A stretch of 64,000 nt of DNA from Atrina japonica (Eukaryota > Mollusca > Bivalvia > Pterioida > Pinnidae). The notes beneath the pieces were generated by a model that saw nothing but the letters and a program-made list of their open reading frames with translations, was not told the DNA's origin and made no database searches. This document shows, one piece after another, positions 59,301 to 64,000 of this stretch (the first letter of the stretch is position 1; every line of letters starts with the position of its first letter). The translations under genes and the position numbers were made by a program. The DNA lies in contig BROG01001192.1 in NCBI GenBank assembly GCA_030159075.1, positions 41,228-105,227 of the forward strand, read 5' to 3'.

Positions 59301-61227
59301 TAATAGAGAAAATCAGAAGTGACAAATTTTGGTCTCAAAATGGACGGTAAAATACTATGAATTTAAAATATAAAAATATTGAAGGAAAATATTGGTAAAA
59401 AATTAACTGTGTACTTCAAAATTTAAATATATAAAATTCACTACTGACAATCAATAGTTTTTTAGGCCAAAATTTTTACAACTACATCAAAATATAACAT
59501 TGCAGCCAAATCTGCCATTCATTGTCACAGTCCTATGTCAATTTCCTGTTAAGCTCTTAAAGTTTAACAAAGTTAGTGTCACAATAATCAATCACATTTT
59601 ACACTTAAAATTGTAAAGAATTTCATTTTTCATAGTAACTGAGAAAATCAGAAGTGACAAGCATTCAAAATGAACGTTAGAAATAATTTTAAAACATAAA
59701 AAAGAAAAAAGAAAAATATTAATAAGAAATAATCGTATATTTCAAAATTTTAATATTTCAACTTCACAAATGACAAGCAACAGATTTATAATATGAAGAA
59801 ACAAAAGTTTTTAACCAACCAAGTTACAACTGATATCAATTACAAACTCAGCAGATAATTCCGTCATTTAGCATTCGTCGTAGCTCTAAATCAATGTTCG
59901 ATTAATCACTTAAAAATCGGTACACAGTAATAAATTACAAATCATTTAACAGAAAAAATTATATGTGCTTCACAATTACTGAGTACTTTGATTAGATCAA
60001 GTGCGAAATAAGTAAACTTTGTATTTGATTTTTCCACATTTTTGAAAATATTTTTCAAAGTGGTATACAATATAAGGCTTATAATATGGGGGATTTTCTA
60101 TCTAAATTTTTAAATAAAAGTCATCATCGAATTTTCTGCTTTAGATTAGCTCACTTCATAAAAGTTATGTTCTTACAATTAAATAATTAGCATCTCATCC
60201 TATGTGATTCAAAATTTTCAATGCTTTTCGCTTTTCAACATGGTATGGTTTTCTCGCGGCACTCGGCGATTGGTGTAATTCGCTTCATAACAAGCTCCTA
60301 TTTCTTCAGTTAACCTGCCTTGATGATATAGATATTTAATAACTTCAGATCGCTAAATCGGTATATTTGGTTACCTAGACATATATAATTTATCAAAATA
60401 ACAACTACTCACCTGATTTGATTGTTGTATGGCTAATTATACTATGATTTCTGAAGTGTTGTTAATCCAAGCGTAAATTGAAAATGGCGGATTTTCTCCG
60501 ATTTGTTGACACAGTAAGCAATATCTCTAAGACGCTTGAGATCATCGCCTATCTGCGCGCTGTTCTATATAAAACCGTTGAGTCACTAATTCCTGTTAGC
60601 TTTATATATCGCCGATATACTGTAGGCCTAACCATGTTATCTCCTTCGCCGTTAGACGGAGGGTCGAGCGTTCGAGCCTCGGTGGAGGCGGCTGGCTTTT
60701 CCTGTCCTTCGGATGAGACAGTAAAAACCTAGATCCCGTGTCACAGTCAGTGTCGGCACGTTAAAGAACTCTCACTCCTCAATGGCCATAAGATCCGAGC
60801 ATAGGCCAAAAGTTGAAGCCCTTCATCGGCATTTGATGACGTCACTCTCCATATGAATAAAAATTTCTTGAGTGGGACGATAAACAATGCAAAATAGAAA
60901 TCGCCCCGAAACCGCTCTGACACGAGATGTAAATCATTTTGTTGTTTAAAGAGCATTGCTCTTCTCACTCACAAAAGAATCCCCAAACTATCATGATTCG
61001 ACAATAAATGGAATCTGACATTCGATATTTATCGAAATACGTCGAGTATAATGAGTTTTTTTTTTCGATATTACAAAGTGAATGTGAAAACAGAGATTTC
61101 AAAGTAGTGACAGTAGCTGTTCATCAAGTCAAGATACTTTTCGAATATAATGATAATCATAATAACAGAAGGTCAAAAAATTCAATCGGCAGTTTAAGAG
61201 CCTGCTCTTTTTATATGCAAACACGTT

Positions 61228-61308
<81 letters not shown>

Positions 61309-63564
61309 GTGTGTGTGTGAATTTAATACCTTCACTACATATCTGAAAAACGTCGTCCCATGACCGTTTCTTCTGTACTTTTTCTTTATAAATATGTCTT
61401 CAAGATACAACGTTTTCCCGACTTCTCCGCTGTAACCATAACAATATATGGCGAATCCTATAATGTCTTTACATTCTGAAATATGCAAATAAATAGTCAT
61501 ACTTCATTTGCATTTCGTTGAATGATACCTGGTCTATAAATTTTTGTCATATAAAAAACAGTAAGTGTCATCAGCCTTCATTTTCACTGTCCTATTTTCA
61601 TGTTTTAATTTTGAAGTTTTTTTAAACTTCATTAATTAAAAGAAAGACTTTTTAGCATCATAGACAACTGTTTTTTCACTAAAGGTGGTACCCGAAAATT
61701 TAAATATCTAGTGATTGGCTATCAGGATACTTATTTTGTCAAACACCACTCTGATTCTACACATAAATACACTGAAGTTGATATAAAAAACATGCTAGAA
61801 TTTCTAATAGAAAATATATTTTTTATGTTCGGAGACGTGGTCTATCAACAAACTGTCGGCATTCCTATGGGAACCAATTGTGCCCTTTTATTGGCTGACC
61901 TGTTCTTTTATTCATACGAAGCAGACTTCATTCAGAAACTGCTGAATAAAAAGAAGAAAAAGTTAGCAGTGTCCTTTAATTTGACATTTAGATATATATA
62001 CGACGTTTTGTCAATTAAAAATTACAATTTTCATACATATGTCAATGCGATACATCCCAACGAACTAGAAATTAAAGATACAACAGACTCAAGCACACAC
62101 GCTTCATACTCAGACATTTTACTTAATATAGACACAGACACAGACGGGAAATTGGCAAGTTAGCTATACAACAAACGCGACGATCTCGGCTTTCCCAACG
62201 TATAATTTCCACATTTAAGTAGTAATATCCCGCATATGGAATTTATGTTTCACAAATGATCCGATATGCCAGGGTGTGTACAATACATGAAGATTTCATA
62301 TACAGAGGTAAACTACTCACTGACAAATTATGGACACAGGGATATCGAAAACCGCTTTAATGTCAATTTTTCGCAAATTTTACGGTCTTGTTTTCGACTA
62401 CTCTGTTTCACTAAGTGAAATGTTGTGTTGCCTTGTCGTTGGTGGTTGTTTAGACGTCTGTACCAATTGTGACGAGGATTCACTCCTCACGTATTTCATT
62501 GGACTTGACTGTGTACTCAGGTCGGGTGTGACCGGTCGACAGGGGATGCTTACTCCTCCATGACACCTGATCCTACCTCTTGGTTTCCAAAGGTCAGTGT
62601 TTGTCCATTTTTACCGGATTTGTATCTACATCCTGGACATTCTATTGATTTATACTTGGGTATCTAAGATTGTTTATATTATATGGTGGTTACCAGATAT
62701 TTATTGAAGATGACAGCTAGAAACCAGATTCAATGTACCCTGAAAGAGACCAACGGTTTTCTAAAAACTGGCAGTTATTGGAATTAAGATCCCACTACAT
62801 CAAATCCAGACGCTGTCTCAATCTACACTTTTAAGTGATACTCGAAAACTTTTTAAATTGGTTGTTTTTACTAAAACGAAATCAATGTTACGTCAGCGTA
62901 AAGATAAAACATATAACATTAGCTCTTTTGTGAAAAGCCAATGGAAATTGGATAGTAATTAAAGCTCGAAATAATAAATGAGGAATAATACTGACCGTGC
63001 CAATTTGCAAACAAGGACATTGTAGAATTTGCGGAACGTTGACATTAAATGCGGAATGCCAGTATCAAAATTAAAGGCGGGTATATTTAAAAAGAATGTA
63101 GTGTTTGATGTCAATTGAACTGGTAACTCAGAGGTCTGTAAATATGCTACTATGTCAAATCAATCTTATTATACACTTTTGGTTAAGTATCAAGGCCAAG
63201 ACCAAAAGAACCAAAATTACATGCAACATATTTTTTAAAGCAAATCCGAACATATATTATTACTTTCTGCACAGTATTGTCTCTTTGACTAGGTCGACAG
63301 AATATATATGGAAAATCCATCGAAACATTCGGCAAGTGTTCTTCTTTGGAGAAAAAAGTATTTTTCGAGAAAAACCATGCATATTGCATATTGACATATA
63401 TCCACTGATCATCATGATCTCGATATGTCCCACCAGCCAATGTTAAACTCAAATTTAAATACAATGTATATTATCCAAAGGTAACTATATACCTGTACTT
63501 GATGACAATTCCACTACCACAGCCTGAAATAGTCGATTTTCTCCGAACCCGTCCTTCCAAAAAT
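53302..63564 (-). CDS. SSAT-like GNAT acetyltransferase, gene C, last three exons
   Basis: Minus-strand exons at 63564-63493, 61475-61330 and 53460-53302 (stop) have the same lengths (72, 146, about 160 nt) and phases as gene B exons 3-5. They give FWKDGFGENRLFQAVVVEL, GYSGEVGKTLYLED, the acetyl-CoA loop YRRNGHG, RMVWPVFDEPEWNSHA and FYKKLGAVDSN. The equivalents of exons 1 and 2 were not found up to base 64000 and should lie just beyond, so the gene is partial because of the window edge. All splice sites are canonical and the frame is open. The loop has R-R-N-G-H-G where A and B have R-G-K-G-H-G. The 7.9-kb intron 4 is full of repeats. Confidence 0.85.
53643..55497 (+). pseudogene. Penelope-like copy, largest on plus strand
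   Basis: It starts within the N-terminal conserved part. A 238-residue open stretch (53906-54619) holds NSVEDYARRW, LVPADKASNNIVFICKAHYY, LPYLYWIPKLHK and KTYDFSTLYTIIPH. An internal deletion then joins THK directly to LLNQKKKKLAVSFN near 54740, removing RT motif B (GxPMG). RYIDDVLSINN and ASYLDILIN follow, then the full tail to the terminus. It lies in gene C intron 4, antisense to the gene. Confidence 0.85.
55498..55783. other. Gene C intron 4, no recognised feature
   Basis: Nothing supported. Confidence 0.4.
55784..55816 (+). repeat. 33-bp motif repeated inverted at 60581-60613
   Basis: GCGATGTATAAAGCTAATAG and the following GGATTGGTGACTC differ from the reverse complement of 60581-60613 at only four positions. 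GCGATATATAAAGCTAACA also occurs at about 58554-58572. Confidence 0.7.
55964..56041. repeat. 22-bp inverted repeat with 34-base loop
   Basis: Arms 55964-55985 (CTCTTATACAGAGTTGTCGG...) and 56020-56041 pair with three mismatches. The arms could be ends of a very small foldback element. Confidence 0.75.
56042..57150. other. Gene C intron 4, no recognised feature
   Basis: AT-rich. Reading frames at 56303 and 56431 have no recognised homology. Confidence 0.4.
57151..57656. repeat. 66-bp minisatellite, about 7.7 copies
   Basis: Units start at 57151, 57217, 57283, 57349, 57411, 57477, 57543 and 57611. Each contains AAGGGGATTATTTTGTTC, AATTCTGCTaATTAAGG and TACGTAACTGTACATTAG. One unit is 62 bp and one 68 bp; the others are exactly 66. 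Confidence 0.97.
57657..58740. other. Gene C intron 4, no recognised feature
   Basis: AT-rich, no gene supported. The small frame at 58351 lacks homology. Confidence 0.4.
58744..59790. repeat. Tandem repeat of about 360 bp, 3 copies
   Basis: Copies start near 58744, 59099 and 59478. Shared landmarks in order are ATCAAAATATAACATTGCAG, CAGTCCTATtTCAAT, AATAAAATATGAA, GAAAATCAGAAGTGACAA and AAAATTTTgATATTT. Divergence between copies is substantial. Confidence 0.8.
59791..60640. other. Gene C intron 4, no recognised gene
   Basis: Contains the 33-bp motif at 60581-60613; otherwise nothing supported. Confidence 0.4.
60645..60892 (+). mobile_element. Mollusc-type SINE with different head
   Basis: The body (GATCCCGTGTCACAGTCAGT, AGCATAGGCCAAAAGTTG, CTCCATATGAATAAAA) and end (GGGACGATAAACAA) belong to the five-copy family. 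The head (TTAGACGGAGGGTCGAGCG, GTTCGAGCCTC) is tRNA-like but not the same as in the other copies. Confidence 0.72.
60893..61230. other. Gene C intron 4, no recognised feature
   Basis: Nothing supported. Confidence 0.4.
61231..61319. repeat. (TA)n-(TG)n microsatellite near gene C exon 4 donor
   Basis: About 36 TA units, ATTGG, then six TG units. On the minus strand CA then TA units start 11 bases after the exon boundary at 61330, as in gene B. Confidence 0.96.
61639..62682 (+). pseudogene. Penelope-like RT C-terminal half and tail
   Basis: A 150-residue open stretch (61711-62160) has VIGYQDTYFVKHHSDSTHK, QQTVGIPMGTNCALLLADLF, FRYIYDVLSI and SYSDILLN. The catalytic motif reads YIYD instead of YIDD, so a catalytic aspartate is lost. 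The tail is complete to the terminus. It lies in gene C intron 3, antisense. Confidence 0.85.
62683..63492. other. Gene C intron 3, right part
   Basis: 63000-63075 is a minus-strand Penelope-like scrap (AATTTGCGGAACGTTGACAT). Other frames have no recognised homology. Confidence 0.45.
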
Positions 63565-64000
63565 CTGAAAGGAATAATTTATACTGTTGACGCATAAATG
63601 TGTTAGATGTATACATGGGTTTTATCACTGTATTTCATGGAGAAAATATTCCTTTGAATTTTGTAAAATATTTGTCTTTGAATTAATATATAATCTATAA
63701 TAATAAATATAGCTTTAAGGTATTATCACATCGATTTTTAAAAAGAATTATCTGTCATTTTACTGCCACCAAAATATCTCTATTTGAATTTGACATTGAG
63801 CTCATGGCGGGTTTGATCGGTCAACAGGGGATGCCTACTCCTCCATGGCAATTGATCTCACCTCTGGATTTCCAGATTAAGTTTTATTAACTTACATTGC
63901 GACACGTGTTCACGTTACATACGCTCATAAGGCAATGATCATCAAGAAAATTGTATTGATTATACATCATGAATCGCATAGTGGTAAAGTAAATACATGT
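63565..64000. other. Gene C intron 2 with Penelope-like tail scrap
   Basis: 63790-63880 is a plus-strand tail piece (GATCGGTCAACAGGGGATGC, CTCCTCCATGG). The expected exon 2 of gene C was searched for by eye and not found before the window edge. Confidence 0.55.

Noticed and set aside
60478..60732. Frame of 84 residues overlapping the SINE at 60.6 kb
   Set aside because: The second half is SINE head sequence and the first half shows no homology.

Overview
This is animal nuclear DNA, AT-rich and dominated by repeats. It is most likely from a bivalve or other lophotrochozoan. The signs are small genes cut into short exons with GT/AG introns, long TA/CA/GA microsatellites, tRNA-derived SINEs of a type known from molluscs, many Penelope-like retroelement copies, a Ty3/Gypsy element of Mag-like type, and hammerhead-ribozyme repeats. 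No bacterial-style operons, rRNA or intact tRNA genes were seen. The species cannot be named from this sequence.

Four host genes could be assembled by joining exons across canonical splice sites with matching phases. All four are on the minus strand. (1) An EF-hand calmodulin-like gene at 25972-11784 has 4 coding exons and encodes 172 aa. (2) Three tandem GNAT genes resemble diamine acetyltransferase (SSAT): gene A at 36755-30863 (5 exons, 161 aa), gene B at 50411-41735 (5 exons, 167 aa), and gene C, whose last three exons lie at 63564-53302 and whose first two should lie beyond base 64000. The paralogs share exon lengths and phases, so they arose by tandem duplication of a five-exon unit. 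I find no other convincing host coding exon.

Layout: 1-11.7 kb is intergenic repeats (SINEs, a broken Penelope-like copy at 5.4-7.4 kb, TA arrays with a nested MITE, minisatellites). 11.8-26 kb is the EF-hand gene, whose 8.7-kb second intron holds a full-length Gypsy element (16709-21549) with identical 182-bp LTRs and a GTCTG target duplication. 26-30.8 kb is mostly featureless and ends in a Penelope-like tail and a hammerhead element. 30.9-36.8 kb is gene A, with a second hammerhead element in intron 3. 36.8-41.7 kb is Penelope-like fragments in both orientations plus a SINE. 41.7-50.4 kb is gene B, whose second intron holds a 3.6-kb L1-like LINE with a 15-bp target duplication, a poly(A) tail and an inverted 5' part. 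50.4-53.3 kb is intergenic. 53.3-64 kb is gene C, whose introns hold the largest plus-strand Penelope-like copy, a 66-bp minisatellite, a roughly 360-bp tandem repeat and a SINE.

The acetyltransferases presumably act in polyamine or related amine metabolism and the EF-hand protein in calcium sensing. Nothing in the sequence shows that they work together. The most notable non-coding signals are the hammerhead motifs, the LINE insertion footprint, the microsatellites placed just after splice donors in the acetyltransferase paralogs, and the abundant Penelope-like family with a conserved hairpin tail.
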